Notes: a model not told the origin generated them from the sequence alone. A stretch of 64,000 nt of DNA from Veillonella parvula (GCF_036456085.1 NZ_CP138632.1:62001-126000), one strand, 5' to 3'; numbered from the stretch's first letter, positions 44,214-54,501 are shown. A program made the numbers and translations.

Positions 44214-44681
44214 ATGAAAGACTTTCTAAATGACTTTAAAGCATTTGCTTTCAAAGGCAATATGATGGACCTAGCTATTGGTATGATTATTGGTGCTGCT
44301 TTCACAGCATTGGTTAATTCTGTTGTAAACAACCTATTCATGCCTATTCTCAGTGTATTCACAGGTGGTATTGATTTTAGTAATTTGTACTTGCCATTGA
44401 GCACAGGTTCTAAAGATGCATTCATGTCTGGTGCTGATATTGCTACAGCTCGTGCAGCTGGATCTGTATTGCCATATGGTACATTTATTACTGATTTGAT
44501 TCAATTCTTGATTTTGGCATTTGTTGTATTCTTGATGGTTCGTGGTTTGGCTAAAATGATGAAATCTGCGAAAGAAGAGGAAGTTGCAGAAGCACCTGCA
44601 ACGAAAGAATGTCAATTCTGTAAATCTGAAATCAATATCAATGCAGTTAAATGCCCTAACTGTACTGCAGATTTGAACTAG
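44214..44681 (+). CDS. mscL: Large-conductance mechanosensitive channel with C-terminal zinc ribbon
   Basis: 155 residues. The core reads FLNDFKAFAFKGNMMDLAIGMIIGAAFTALV, the first pore helix, with the second helix TDLIQFLILAFVVFLMVRGL near residue 95. MscL opens under membrane tension to release solutes in osmotic shock. The last ~22 residues contain two cysteine pairs (CQFC and CPNC), a zinc-ribbon motif not found in the classical E. coli channel. The ATG at 44214 has TAGGAG with suitable spacing; the ATG two codons earlier is too close to it. It stands alone. Confidence 0.92.
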   Translation: MKDFLNDFKAFAFKGNMMDLAIGMIIGAAFTALVNSVVNNLFMPILSVFTGGIDFSNLYLPLSTGSKDAFMSGADIATARAAGSVLPYGTFITDLIQFLILAFVVFLMVRGLAKMMKSAKEEEVAEAPATKECQFCKSEININAVKCPNCTADLN

Positions 44682-44701
44682 TTCAAATTTAAATTATACA
44701 T

Positions 44702-44736
44702 AAAAGGAGTGAGGTTTTGACCTTACTCCTTTTTGT
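44702..44736 (+). terminator. Intrinsic terminator after mscL
   Basis: AAAGGAGTGAGGT pairs with ACCTTACTCCTTT (one G-T), then TTTT. Confidence 0.88.
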
Positions 44737-44804
44737 TGTATTACGTTAGCTTTCTAGTATAAAATATAATTATAATATATAGAATTTTTTAGGGAGGGAT
44801 ATAC

Positions 44805-45854
44805 ATGGAAAAGAAACCTCTAGTAGTAGTAAATGGACTGGTTCGCAAAGATGCGATTGCATATTTAAAAGAGCATGTAGATGTGCGCCAATGGACTGAA
44901 AAAACAGTGATGCCTCGTGAGGTACTGAAGGAATGGCTCATTGATGCGGATGGTTTGTGGTGTGTACGACCTTTAGATGTAGATGGTGATCTTGTAAAGA
45001 ATGCGCCAAATTTAAAGGTTATAGCACAAGCGGCCGTAGGTTATGATAATGTAAATATTGATGAACTAACAGTGGCAGGTATTCCTTATGGCAATACGCC
45101 AGGTGTTCTCAATGAAACGGTAGCAGAACTTGCATTTACGTTGATTGCCACGGCTAGTCGTCGTATTATAGAAAATGCTAACTTTGTAAAAGACGGTCGT
45201 TGGGCTCAAAGACCTTCTAATATTAAAGGTTTTGATTTAAGTCGTCGCACTCTTGGTATCATTGGCATGGGGGCTATCGGCGTATCCATTTCTCGACGTG
45301 CCCGTGCGTTTGGTATGACTGTTGTGTATCATAATCGTAATCAACGTTTGGATGATAAGATTCATAAGACTACTTATATGGAGTTAGATGATTTATTAGC
45401 CATTAGTGATGTAGTATGCGTTATGGCTCCATTGACAGATGAAACATATCATATGTGTGATGAAGCGTTTTTCAAGAAGATGAAGAATACAGCTTTATTT
45501 GTTAATGTTGGTCGTGGACCTATCGTAGATACTGATGCACTTATCAATGCTCTTAAAACGGGTGAAATCGATTATGCTGCCCTCGATGTAACGGATCCAG
45601 AACCATTACCAGCGGATCATCCATTGTTAGATGTAGAAAACTGCCTTATTGTACCGCATATTGGCTCTTACACAGATAGAACTCGTTATGACATGTCTAT
45701 TTTGACAGCGGATAATATTATTGCCGGCGTTCATAAGAAACCTTTAAAAACATGTGTAAATGAAGAAGTAAATTATAAGAAACCTCAAATGGATGTAGAG
45801 TCTGCGCTAGAAGAGCTTAAAAAGGCTGGCGTTGATTTAACTGATTTCGACTAA
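44805..45854 (+). CDS. D-isomer-specific 2-hydroxyacid dehydrogenase
   Basis: 349 residues. The NAD-binding signature LGIIGMGAIGVSISRRARAFG and the following VNVGRGPIVDTDAL block are clear, as is the catalytic histidine region PHIGSYTDRTR. Likely substrates are glyoxylate/hydroxypyruvate, 2-oxo acids or phosphoglycerate; no ACT domain is present, and the C-terminal tail of ~25 residues is extra. GGGAGGG precedes the ATG. Single gene. Confidence 0.87.
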   Translation: MEKKPLVVVNGLVRKDAIAYLKEHVDVRQWTEKTVMPREVLKEWLIDADGLWCVRPLDVDGDLVKNAPNLKVIAQAAVGYDNVNIDELTVAGIPYGNTPGVLNETVAELAFTLIATASRRIIENANFVKDGRWAQRPSNIKGFDLSRRTLGIIGMGAIGVSISRRARAFGMTVVYHNRNQRLDDKIHKTTYMELDDLLAISDVVCVMAPLTDETYHMCDEAFFKKMKNTALFVNVGRGPIVDTDALINALKTGEIDYAALDVTDPEPLPADHPLLDVENCLIVPHIGSYTDRTRYDMSILTADNIIAGVHKKPLKTCVNEEVNYKKPQMDVESALEELKKAGVDLTDFD

Positions 45855-45936
45855 AAGTGGAAGACATTAAAAGATATGCGGTTTTATACAAAATATGGTA
45901 AAATAAAAGAATATTTTTCCTATGGAGGTAAGAACG

Positions 45937-47625
45937 TTGGAACATAAAGACATTGAAAAAGATGTAGCTCCTGAAGAAGTTGTATCTGTTAACTTTATTG
46001 AAGCTATTATCAACAAAGATAACGAAACTGGCAAATACGGTGGCCGTGTATTGACTCGCTTTCCACCAGAACCAAATGGTTACTTGCATATTGGACATGC
46101 TAAATCTATTTGCCTCAACTTTGGTATTGGTAAACAATACAATGGCTTAACAAATCTTCGCTTTGATGATACAAATCCTGTAAAAGAAGATGTCGAATAT
46201 GTAAACTCCATCATGGAAGACGTTAAATGGCTTGGATTTGATTGGAATGAACAACCACGCTATGCATCTGATTATTTTGACCAAATGTATGAGTATGCTA
46301 AGAAATTAATCACCCTTGGCAAGGCTTATGTAGATGATCAAAGTGCAGATGAAATTAAACAAAATCGCGGCGATTTCTCTACTCCTGGTGTCAATAGTCC
46401 ATACCGTGAGCGTAGTGTAGAAGAAAACTTGGCACTCTTCGAAGAAATGAAGGCTGGCAAGTATAAAGATGGGGAAAAGGTATTGCGTGCAAAAATCGAT
46501 ATGGCGCATCCTAATATCGTAATGCGTGATCCTGTTATTTATCGTATTGTAAATACAGAGCATCATAATACGGGTAATGAGTGGAAAATTTACCCTATGT
46601 ATGATTTTGCCCATCCTATTGAAGATGCTATTGAACGCATTACGCATTCTATTTGTACATTGGAATTTGAAGTTCACCGGCCATTATATGATTGGGTGTT
46701 AGAGGAATGGGATGATACTGAAATTCCTCAACAAATTGAGTTTGCTCGCTTGAATGTAACTAAAATGGTTATGTCCAAACGTAAATTGCGTGCTCTTGTT
46801 GAGGCAGGCCTTGTAGCTGGTTGGGATGATCCCCGTATGCCGACAATTTCAGGTTTGCGCCGCCGTGGTTATACACCGGAATCTATTCGTGATTTCTGTG
46901 ATCGCATTGGTGTAGCGAAGGCGGATAGCGTTGTTGATATTGCTTTGCTTGAGTTCTGTATCCGTGAAGATTTGAAACTCAAAGCTACACGCCCTATGGT
47001 AGTTATTGATCCTGTGAAAGTTGTTATTACGAACTATCCAGAAGGTCAAACTGAACTTTGCACAGTTGAAAACAATCCAGAAAATGAAGAGTTGGGTAAC
47101 CGTGAAGTTGTATTCGGTCGTGAAATCTACATTGAACGCAATGACTTTATGGAAGAACCAGTTAAGAAATTTTTCCGCTTGGCACCAGGTAAAGAAGTAC
47201 GCTTAAAAGGTGCATACTTCATTACATGTACTGATGTTATTAAAGATGAAAATGGCAATATTACAGAAATACACTGTACATATGATCCAGAAACTAAGAG
47301 TGGTAGCGGTTGCACTCGTAAGGTAAAAGGGACATTGCACTGGGTTGAAGCATCTACTGCAGTAGATATTGAATCTCGCTTATATGATTATTTACTTAAA
47401 GAAGATTCGGATGGTAAAGACTTCTTGGGCGATTTCAACCATGACTCCTTACAAGTATTCCATAGTAAAGGGGAAGCATGTCTTGCTAATACTGTACCAG
47501 GTGATCATTTCCAATTCTTGCGTCAAGGTTACTTTGTAACTGATAAAGACAGTACTTCAGACCATATTGTGATGAACCGTATTGTTGGTTTACGCGATAG
47601 TTGGGCTAAGGCACAAAAGAAATAA
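45937..47625 (+). CDS. glnS: Glutaminyl-tRNA synthetase
   Basis: 562 residues. It charges tRNA-Gln directly. The class I HIGH motif is in [16 protein letters not shown] and the KMSKS-equivalent is VMSKRKLR. The glutamine-specific elements [12 protein letters not shown] and the C-terminal anticodon-binding barrels are present. I prefer the TTG at 45937: the ATG at 45922 overlaps the GGAGG at 45924-45928, which has proper spacing to the TTG. The ATG cannot be excluded. A terminator follows. Confidence 0.92.
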   Translation: MEHKDIEKDVAPEEVVSVNFIEAIINKDNETGKYGGRVLTRFPPEPNGYLHIGHAKSICLNFGIGKQYNGLTNLRFDDTNPVKEDVEYVNSIMEDVKWLGFDWNEQPRYASDYFDQMYEYAKKLITLGKAYVDDQSADEIKQNRGDFSTPGVNSPYRERSVEENLALFEEMKAGKYKDGEKVLRAKIDMAHPNIVMRDPVIYRIVNTEHHNTGNEWKIYPMYDFAHPIEDAIERITHSICTLEFEVHRPLYDWVLEEWDDTEIPQQIEFARLNVTKMVMSKRKLRALVEAGLVAGWDDPRMPTISGLRRRGYTPESIRDFCDRIGVAKADSVVDIALLEFCIREDLKLKATRPMVVIDPVKVVITNYPEGQTELCTVENNPENEELGNREVVFGREIYIERNDFMEEPVKKFFRLAPGKEVRLKGAYFITCTDVIKDENGNITEIHCTYDPETKSGSGCTRKVKGTLHWVEASTAVDIESRLYDYLLKEDSDGKDFLGDFNHDSLQVFHSKGEACLANTVPGDHFQFLRQGYFVTDKDSTSDHIVMNRIVGLRDSWAKAQKK

Positions 47626-47654
47626 TATAACGCTTATTTTATATTACTATAATG

Positions 47655-47690
47655 TTAAAGAACCGCTCCTTGGTGGGCGGTTCTTTAACA
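47655..47690 (+). terminator. Hairpin after glnS
   Basis: TTAAAGAACCGC pairs perfectly with GCGGTTCTTTAA. T residues are part of the stem. Confidence 0.75.
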
Positions 47691-47815
47691 CTGGGTTATT
47701 ACTATAAATACTTTAATGACAATAGATATTTAGAATAGCCTAAGCCATTGTTTGGCTTTAATCTCTAGATGTTGTATTGCTAGCTTATTATATTAAAGCT
47801 TTGATGAGGAAAAAC

Positions 47816-48448
47816 ATGAAGAAATTAGTATTACTTGCTACGGCAGCGGCTGTGTTGGCATCTGTGCCAGCTACTGGTTCTGCAGCAAATATCAAGTCCA
47901 TTTTAAATAGAAGTCAAACTGTAACATATCAAGGTGTTAAATTGCCTGAAGGTGTTACTATGTATCAAAACAATCCTAAAGCATTATTTGCAGGGGAAGG
48001 GAAACAAGACGTTAAATCTGTACTTCTTGAAGCAGGTGTATCTTCTGCAGATGTATATACATTAAATATTAAAACAGAAAACGAAATGCGATATGCTGTT
48101 TATGCTAATGTTGTATTAGGTAAACAATTATCTGGTCGTATGAGTGAAGCAAAACATATGAATACAGATTCTTCCTCAATTGGTGCATTGGCCGCTGCTA
48201 TTAACAAGGGTGAGAGCCCTGCGCTTGGCACTTTTACGGTAATAAATCCATTAGTAAAACAAGGCAATGCCTATGAAGGTACATTGAAATATAAAAGTGT
48301 AGCTAATAATAATTCTTATAATGAGATATTACATATTAGTATTTCTGAAGATAAATATACAGGACCAAATGCTCATTTAATCGCTGTTGATGAAGCTAAT
48401 GATAGTGTTGTATTCCCTAAAGTTAAAGGTTTATTACATACCAAATAA
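47816..48448 (+). CDS. Exported protein of unknown function
   Basis: 210 residues. The signal peptide MKKLVLLATAAAVLASVPATGSAA ends at about residue 24 (cleavage after SAA or GSA). The mature part is beta-rich and neutral, with no cysteine and no lipobox, so it is probably periplasmic or secreted. The segment KSVLLEAGVSSADVYTLNIKT gives no family match. The ATG at 47816 follows GATGAGGA. It has no operon partner; the next gene is an independent iron-regulated unit. Confidence 0.72.
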   Translation: MKKLVLLATAAAVLASVPATGSAANIKSILNRSQTVTYQGVKLPEGVTMYQNNPKALFAGEGKQDVKSVLLEAGVSSADVYTLNIKTENEMRYAVYANVVLGKQLSGRMSEAKHMNTDSSSIGALAAAINKGESPALGTFTVINPLVKQGNAYEGTLKYKSVANNNSYNEILHISISEDKYTGPNAHLIAVDEANDSVVFPKVKGLLHTK

Positions 48449-48481
48449 TAAATAATTATTGAAAATATATATCAATTATTC

Positions 48482-48510
48482 TTGACAATTTTTCTCATCA
48501 AGAGTACTAT
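48482..48510 (+). promoter_or_regulatory. Promoter of the DUF3793-flavodoxin operon
   Basis: -35 TTGACA, exactly 17 bp, -10 TACTAT. The spacer contains ATTTTTCTCATCAA, itself similar to half of a Fur site. Confidence 0.75.
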
Positions 48511-48520
48511 GAGCCTATAG

Positions 48521-48537
48521 GAATTATTCTCATTAGA
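48521..48537. promoter_or_regulatory. Candidate Fur box
   Basis: GAATTATTCTCATTAGA resembles the Fur consensus GATAATGATTCTCATTATC over most positions and lies just past the expected transcription start. Confidence 0.5.
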
Positions 48538-48573
48538 GGTAATTCTAACGATGTGCAACAGGCAGGTACTATT

Positions 48574-49140
48574 ATGATGAATTCAATTGACCATATCATT
48601 GGATATCATTGTGCACCGGCAATTCGAGGTATTAAGCTATCGAACTTGGTTTCTATTCCACGGGACATGAATGAACAAATCCAATTTGTATTGATAGAGT
48701 ATAATAAAGCGTTCAATGAAAAAGGATTGTTCTTCTTTGAATTATGTCGTTGTAAAGCGCGAAGACTATTATTGGTATTCCGTGAGAAGCAATTAAGAGA
48801 CTATGTACGCCAACCTGCGGTGATGTTATTTTTGAAAGCCTACGGTTATCATGATCAAATGAGCATTATGGAGATGCTTGAACATCTTAGATATCGTATG
48901 GAAGTAAGCATTGAGTTTCCACATGAAATCGGCATTTTTTTAGGTTACCCATTAAAGGATGTGAAATGTTTTATTTCTTATCGTGGTGGAGGATACCGAA
49001 TGTGCGGAGAGTGGAAGGTTTACCATGATGTGGTAAATGCGCAACGCTCTTTCTTGTGTTACAAAGCATGTCGTGAATTTTGTCAAACTCAATTGATGTT
49101 GGGAAAAACATTTAGTTCATTGGTCGCAAGAACGGCCTAG
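48574..49140 (+). CDS. DUF3793-family protein
   Basis: 188 residues. The N-terminal IDHIIGYHCAPAIRGIKLSNLV is characteristic of this family of unknown function, usually found beside flavodoxin genes in anaerobic Firmicutes. Several cysteines are spread in the middle (ELCRCKARR) and near the end (CYKACREFC). The start is uncertain: ATGATG at 48574 is the family-like start, with AGGCAGG ahead; a GTG at 48553 is possible. The flavodoxin gene follows 10 bases after the stop with its own AGGAGG. The promoter and Fur-like sites indicate iron-controlled expression. Confidence 0.8.
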   Translation: MMNSIDHIIGYHCAPAIRGIKLSNLVSIPRDMNEQIQFVLIEYNKAFNEKGLFFFELCRCKARRLLLVFREKQLRDYVRQPAVMLFLKAYGYHDQMSIMEMLEHLRYRMEVSIEFPHEIGIFLGYPLKDVKCFISYRGGGYRMCGEWKVYHDVVNAQRSFLCYKACREFCQTQLMLGKTFSSLVARTA

Positions 49141-49150
49141 GAGGTACAAG

Positions 49151-49570
49151 ATGATTGGTGTAATTTTTTGGTCCGGTACAGGCAATACAGAACGCATGGC
49201 TTATGAAGTAGCTGAAGGTATTAAAGCTGCAGGTCAAGAAGTTGAAGTAAAATCCGTTTCTGAAGTATCTGTTGATGAAGCAGCAGCTTATGAAAAATTA
49301 GCTCTTGGCTGTGCTGATATGGGTGCAGAACAATTAGAAGAAGGCGAATTTGAACCATTCTACACTGAACTAGAAGGCAAGTTGAGTGGTAAAAAAATAG
49401 CGATCTTTGGCTCCTATGGTTGGGGTGGCACTTGGTTGGAAGACTGGGGCACTCGAATTAAAGATGCTGGTGGCGAATTAGTGGCTGATGGCGTAGCAAT
49501 CTTGGGCGAACCTGATGATGATGGTAATGCACAATGCCAAGAATTAGGTAAAACATTAGCAAATGCTTAA
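49151..49570 (+). CDS. Flavodoxin
   Basis: 139 residues, a short-chain flavodoxin. The FMN phosphate loop is FWSGTGNTER at the N-terminus, and the aromatic loop SYGWGGTWLEDW holds the tryptophan/tyrosine that stack on the flavin. It is a low-potential electron carrier that can replace ferredoxin when iron is scarce, in agreement with the Fur-like operator. TAGGAGG precedes the ATG. A terminator follows. Confidence 0.93.
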   Translation: MIGVIFWSGTGNTERMAYEVAEGIKAAGQEVEVKSVSEVSVDEAAAYEKLALGCADMGAEQLEEGEFEPFYTELEGKLSGKKIAIFGSYGWGGTWLEDWGTRIKDAGGELVADGVAILGEPDDDGNAQCQELGKTLANA

Positions 49571-49968
49571 TTTGATTTCAACTACTAAATAAATACTAAT
49601 AGTTAATAATAAAAAGGCTGTAATGACGATAAGTCGTTATTACAGCCTTTTTTGTATGTATTTATGATTGATAGGATGAAGCATAGGTCATTAAAAATTT
49701 TAATATCATTAAGTAAATGTGATGAAAATCATAATATTTATTTATCTTTATCTCTATTCGTGTATATAAGCGTATAATTATAAATAACTTTAATGCATAA
49801 TTATATTGCATTTTTGTACACATAGTCCTATAATTTAGTTAAAGAACCTAACAAAAATTTAGGTTAATACAAAAATAGTTAGGGTTAATTTTATATTAGC
49901 TATTAATCGGGCTGGCGTAATTTAAATTGGAAAGGTTAATTAATGACATTGGAAGAGGGGTTATTTCA
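49571..49968 (+). other. Intergenic region before the purine island regulator
   Basis: 398 bases. The terminator at 49611-49653 closes the flavodoxin operon. The remainder is AT-rich, with GGTTAATacaaaaatAGTTAGGGTTAAT-like direct words at about 49862-49892 (TTAGGTTAAT and TTAGGGTTAAT) that could be regulator sites. No gene was seen. Confidence 0.55.
49611..49653 (+). terminator. Intrinsic terminator after flavodoxin
   Basis: A 17-bp stem (49612-49628 with 49635-49651) followed by TTTT. Confidence 0.9.
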
Positions 49969-50601
49969 ATGAGTACATTAGAGCGAATAAAAGTCATAGC
50001 CCATGGATTAGCGGCGCAATTTGGCCCATCCTGTGAAGTATTGATTCATGATTTAAAAGGGGATATCAATTCGTCTCTTGTATATATTGAGAATGGAACT
50101 ATAACTAATCGACATGTTGGTGATGGTCCATCGCATGTGGTTTTAGATGTGCTGAGTCATGACGATGGTAGCGAGGGTAGATTTGGTTATCTCACAAAAA
50201 CTAAAGATGGCCGAATATTAAAATCTTCTACCATGTATATTCGTGATGATACAGGTCGTATAGCATACTTGTTGGGGATTAACCAAGATATAACAGAGTT
50301 TGTTTTGATGCATCGACTTTTGGATAGTCTGGTCAATACAGGTCAGGAAGATGCAGGATCTGTTGAAAAAATTACGACAAGTGTATCGGAGCTATTAGAT
50401 GATTTATTACTAGATATAGAACGTATAGTTGGTAAACCAGGACCATTGATGAATAAGGTGGAACGCTTAAAAGCTATAACCTACTTAAACGAAAAAGGGG
50501 CTTTTCTTATCTCGAAGTCTTCTGAGAAGATAGCAGAGTATTTTAATATTTCTAAGTTTACTCTTTATAGTGATTTAAATACTATAAAGGAAGAATCCTA
50601 G
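49969..50601 (+). CDS. YheO-type PAS/helix-turn-helix transcriptional regulator
   Basis: 210 residues. The N-terminal YheO-like PAS domain spans about residues 5-115 (LAAQFGPSCEVLIHDL, GRIAYLLGINQDITEF), and the C-terminal helix-turn-helix is near residues 165-210 (RLKAITYLNEKGAFLISKSS, FNISKFTLYSDLN). Such regulators commonly sit beside diaminopropionate ammonia-lyase genes. The ATG at 49969 follows GAGGGG. It precedes dpaL by 9 bases and probably controls the whole purine island; the ligand is unknown. Confidence 0.85.
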   Translation: MSTLERIKVIAHGLAAQFGPSCEVLIHDLKGDINSSLVYIENGTITNRHVGDGPSHVVLDVLSHDDGSEGRFGYLTKTKDGRILKSSTMYIRDDTGRIAYLLGINQDITEFVLMHRLLDSLVNTGQEDAGSVEKITTSVSELLDDLLLDIERIVGKPGPLMNKVERLKAITYLNEKGAFLISKSSEKIAEYFNISKFTLYSDLNTIKEES

Positions 50602-50610
50602 GAGGCAAAT

Positions 50611-51822
50611 ATGGAACGAATTCAGTGGAAGCGTAATACGATGGCACCATCAAGTGACAAGTTTTTGTCCGTTATGGATGTTAGAGAGGTTAAGAAAGCT
50701 AAAGCGTTTCATGAAAGTTTTCCACAATATAGCATTACTCCACTTGTATCGCTTAAGAATTTAGCGTCTTATATCGGTGTTGATGCACTCTTTGTAAAAG
50801 ATGAATCTTACCGATTTGGCCTTAATGCATTTAAGGTATTAGGCGGTTCCTATGCGATGGCAAAATATGTGGCGCAACAAACTGGTAAAGCTGTTGAGGA
50901 TGTACCATATGATGTATTAACATCTGCAAAATTAAAAGAAGAGTTTGGTCAAGCTACATTCTTTACTGCAACTGATGGTAACCACGGTCGCGGTGTAGCA
51001 TGGGCAGCCAATAAATTAGGTCAAAAATCTGTAGTATTTATGCCAAAGGGCTCTACAGAATACCGCAGAAAACAAATCGAAAATGAAGGCGCTACCGTAA
51101 CAATCGAAGACTTCAATTACGATGAGTGTGTACGCTTAGCAACTAAAAAGTCTAAAGAAGTTCCTAACGGTGTTGTAGTTCAAGATACTGCATGGGAAGG
51201 TTATGAAGAAATTCCAAACTGGATTATGCAAGGCTATGGCACAATGGCTATGGAAACAGCAAATCAATTAGAAGCTGATAATTGTAAAGTTCCTACACAT
51301 GTATTTGTACAAGCTGGTGTAGGTTCCCTTGCCGGTTCTGTAGTGGGTTACTTCACTAATCTATACAGCAATGTGGCTAAAAAACCTAAATTAGTGGTTG
51401 TAGAAGCGGCAGCAGCAGCTTGTTTATACAAAGGAGCTGTAGCTGATGATGGTAAACCTCGTATCGTAGAAGGTGATTTAGAAACAATCATGGCAGGTTT
51501 AGCTTGTGGTGAACCGAACACGGTTTCTTGGGATATTTTAAGAAATCATGCAGATGTATTCGTTTCTGCGCCTGACTGGGTGGCACGTTTAGGCATGCGC
51601 GTTGGTGGTGCACCAATTAAAGGCGATACTCCAATTACTACTGGTGAGTCTGGTGCAGTTCCATTAGGTCTTGTAATGGCAATTATGACGATGCCGGAAT
51701 ATGAAGACTTACGAAAAGAGTTAGAATTAGATGCGTCTTCAAAGGTACTCTGTTTCTCCACTGAAGGTGATACGGATCCTGAAAGATATAAAAACATTAT
51801 GTGGTATGGTGAAGATCGTTAG
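50611..51822 (+). CDS. ygeX: 2,3-diaminopropionate ammonia-lyase
   Basis: 403 residues. A PLP enzyme that cleaves diaminopropionate to pyruvate and ammonia. The PLP lysine is in RFGLNAFKVLGGSYAM and the phosphate-binding loop resembles VFVQAGVGSLAGSVVG. In purine/uric-acid catabolic islands it acts on a late intermediate, releasing pyruvate. TAGGAGG precedes the ATG, 9 bases after the regulator. ygeY follows 12 bases after the stop. Confidence 0.92.
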   Translation: MERIQWKRNTMAPSSDKFLSVMDVREVKKAKAFHESFPQYSITPLVSLKNLASYIGVDALFVKDESYRFGLNAFKVLGGSYAMAKYVAQQTGKAVEDVPYDVLTSAKLKEEFGQATFFTATDGNHGRGVAWAANKLGQKSVVFMPKGSTEYRRKQIENEGATVTIEDFNYDECVRLATKKSKEVPNGVVVQDTAWEGYEEIPNWIMQGYGTMAMETANQLEADNCKVPTHVFVQAGVGSLAGSVVGYFTNLYSNVAKKPKLVVVEAAAAACLYKGAVADDGKPRIVEGDLETIMAGLACGEPNTVSWDILRNHADVFVSAPDWVARLGMRVGGAPIKGDTPITTGESGAVPLGLVMAIMTMPEYEDLRKELELDASSKVLCFSTEGDTDPERYKNIMWYGEDR

Positions 51823-51834
51823 GAGGCATTAATT

Positions 51835-53145
51835 ATGGATTTACAAGCAATTAAACAAGCAGCGGCAACTTATGGCCCAGCGATGACAAAGTTTTTACGT
51901 GAGATCGTAGCATTTCCAGGAGAAAGTGCTGAAGAAAAAGATCATGTAAAACGTATAGAACAAGAAATGAAAAACCTAGGATTCGATGAAGTTGAAGTAG
52001 ATCCTATGGGGAATATTCTCGGATATATGGGCACAGGGAAAACTCTCATTGCTTTTGATGGACATATTGATACAGTTGGTATTGGCAATCGTGACAATTG
52101 GGATTTTGATCCATATGATGGTTTCGAAGACGAAACTAAAATTGGTGGCCGTGGCGTATCTGACCAATTGGGTGGTATTGTATCCGCTGTATACGGCGCT
52201 AAAATTATGAAAGACTTAGGACTTCTAAGTGATAAATATCGTGTACTTGTTGTAGGCACCGTACAAGAAGAGGACTGTGATGGCCTTTGCTGGGAATATA
52301 TGATTAAGGAACGCAATATCCGTCCTGAATTTGTAGTATCTACAGAACCAACCGATGGCGGTATCTATCGTGGGCAACGTGGTCGCATGGAAATTCGTGT
52401 AGATGTACAAGGCGTATCTTGCCATGGTTCTGCTCCTGAACGCGGTGATAACGCAATTTATAAAATGGCAGATATACTTCAAGACATCCGTGAATTGAAT
52501 GCTAATTCTGCTGATGAAAGCACAAAAATTAAGGGCCTTGTTAAAATGCTTGACCCTAAATTCAACCCTGACCATTATGAAGAAGCTCGCTTCTTAGGCC
52601 GCGGTACAGTAACTACTTCCCAAATTTTCTATACGTCTCCAAGCCGTTGTGCAGTAGCTGACTCCTGCGCTATTTCCTTGGACCGTCGTATGACTGCTGG
52701 CGAAACTTGGCAAAGTTGCTTGGCAGAAATCGAAGCATTACCACATGTTAAAGAATATGGTGCGAAAGTATCTATGTACGAATATGCTCGTCCATCTTGG
52801 ACTGGTTTGACATATCCAATCGAATGCTACTTCCCAACTTGGGTAATTCCTAAAGATCATAAAGTAACAGAAGCTTTGGAAGAAGCATACACTAGCTTAT
52901 ATGGCAACGAACGTATTGGTGCAGAAGATACAGTTGAAATGCGTAAAGCTCGCCCATTAACTGATAAATGGACATTCTCCACAAATGGTGTATCTATCAT
53001 GGGTCGTAATGGCATCCCTTGTATTGGCTTCGGTCCTGGCGCAGAAGCACAAGCACATGCTCCTAACGAAATTACATGGAAACAAGATCTTGTAACATGT
53101 GCCGCCGTATATGCATTGTTACCATCCGTATACTGCAAAGACTAA
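51835..53145 (+). CDS. ygeY: YgeY-type M20 hydrolase of purine catabolism
   Basis: 436 residues. Metal-binding M20 motifs are [49 protein letters not shown] and VVSTEPTDG. This clade is annotated as selenium-metabolism-linked hydrolase and is a fixed member of the ygeW-ygeX-ygeY-hyuA-ssnA-xdh group. Its probable reaction is hydrolysis of an amide or ureido intermediate. AGGAGG precedes the ATG. A ~150-base gap with small hairpins follows. Confidence 0.9.
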   Translation: MDLQAIKQAAATYGPAMTKFLREIVAFPGESAEEKDHVKRIEQEMKNLGFDEVEVDPMGNILGYMGTGKTLIAFDGHIDTVGIGNRDNWDFDPYDGFEDETKIGGRGVSDQLGGIVSAVYGAKIMKDLGLLSDKYRVLVVGTVQEEDCDGLCWEYMIKERNIRPEFVVSTEPTDGGIYRGQRGRMEIRVDVQGVSCHGSAPERGDNAIYKMADILQDIRELNANSADESTKIKGLVKMLDPKFNPDHYEEARFLGRGTVTTSQIFYTSPSRCAVADSCAISLDRRMTAGETWQSCLAEIEALPHVKEYGAKVSMYEYARPSWTGLTYPIECYFPTWVIPKDHKVTEALEEAYTSLYGNERIGAEDTVEMRKARPLTDKWTFSTNGVSIMGRNGIPCIGFGPGAEAQAHAPNEITWKQDLVTCAAVYALLPSVYCKD

Positions 53146-53297
53146 TATCACATATATTGAATTAGATCTATTTTAACGAAAATAACTGAAAATAGTTGAT
53201 ATTAAGAATTTCATATGGTACCTCAACATTTGATGAGGCATCGTATAAAGTTAGATCCTAAGTAGCCCTTTAGGGAATTGAAAGAGAGGACTTACAG

Positions 53298-54491
53298 ATG
53301 ACAGACTTCAATAAAAGTATTGAAACACTACAAGGCTTAGATGTTAGTAAAATGTACGGCGAAGATTTCTTCCTAACTTGGGAAAAATCTGATGACGAAT
53401 TAAAAGGTGTTTGGGCAGTAGCTGATGCATTGCGTGCTCTTAGAGAACGCAATATCTCCACTAAAGTATTTGACAGCGGTCTTGGCATTTCCTTATTCCG
53501 CGATAACTCTACAAGAACTCGTTTCTCCTTTGCTTCCGCTTGTAATTTGCTAGGCCTTGAAGTTCAAGATTTAGATGAAGGCAAATCTCAAATCGCTCAC
53601 GGTGAAACAGTTCGTGAAACAGCTAATATGATTTCCTTTATGGCAGATGTTATCGGTATTCGTGATGATATGTATATTGGTAAAGGGAATGCTTATATGC
53701 ATCAAGTATCTGATGCAGTTAAAGAAGGTCATGAAGATGGTGTACTAGAGCAACGCCCAACGCTTGTAAACCTACAATGTGATATTGACCATCCTACACA
53801 AATCATGGCTGATACAGCTCATATCATCAAAGAATTCGGCGGTGTAGAAAACCTTAAAGGCAAAAAGATTGCTATGACTTGGGCATACTCCCCATCTTAT
53901 GGTAAACCTTTATCCGTACCTCAAGGTGCTATTGGCTTATTCACTCGTCTCGGTATGGAAGTTGTATTAGCACATCCAGAAGGGTATGAAGTAATGCCGG
54001 AAGTTGAAGAAATCGCTAAGAAACAAGCTGAAGCTAGCGGCGGTTCATTCCGTAGAACTAACGACATGAAGGATGCTTTCAAAGATGCAGACATCGTATA
54101 TCCTAAGAGCTGGGCTCCATTCGGTGCAATGGAAAAACGTACAAAACTGTATGGTGAAAATGATCATGAAGGTATTAAAGCATTAGAAAAAGTTCTTCTT
54201 GAAGAAAATGGTAAACATAAAGATTGGGCATGTACGGAAGAGATGATGAGTCTCACAAAGGACGGCAAAGCTCTTTACTTACATTGCTTACCAGCAGATA
54301 TTACAGGTGTAAGTTGTGAAGAAGGCGAAGTAGATGCAACAGTATTTGATCGCTACCGCATACCTCTTTATAAGGAAGCAAGCTACAAACCATATGTTAT
54401 TGCAGCTATGATTTTCCTTAGCAAATTTAAAAATCCTGTAGAAACCTTAAAAGAATTAGAACGGAAGGGAACCGAACGAGTTCAACCGTAA
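53298..54491 (+). CDS. ygeW: YgeW-type knotted carbamoyltransferase
   Basis: 397 residues, longer than ArgF. The carbamoyl-phosphate motif FRDNSTRTRFSFASA, IDHPTQIMAD and the third motif HCLPADITGVSCEEGEV define the YgeW group. It probably runs toward carbamoyl phosphate release from a purine-derived ureido compound, feeding the carbamate kinase gene that follows. AGAGG lies ahead of the ATG. Its leader of ~150 bases contains two weak hairpins (CCTCA/TGAGG near 53231-53248). A terminator-like hairpin follows. Confidence 0.91.
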   Translation: MTDFNKSIETLQGLDVSKMYGEDFFLTWEKSDDELKGVWAVADALRALRERNISTKVFDSGLGISLFRDNSTRTRFSFASACNLLGLEVQDLDEGKSQIAHGETVRETANMISFMADVIGIRDDMYIGKGNAYMHQVSDAVKEGHEDGVLEQRPTLVNLQCDIDHPTQIMADTAHIIKEFGGVENLKGKKIAMTWAYSPSYGKPLSVPQGAIGLFTRLGMEVVLAHPEGYEVMPEVEEIAKKQAEASGGSFRRTNDMKDAFKDADIVYPKSWAPFGAMEKRTKLYGENDHEGIKALEKVLLEENGKHKDWACTEEMMSLTKDGKALYLHCLPADITGVSCEEGEVDATVFDRYRIPLYKEASYKPYVIAAMIFLSKFKNPVETLKELERKGTERVQP

Positions 54492-54501
54492 AGTAAAGTT
54501 T

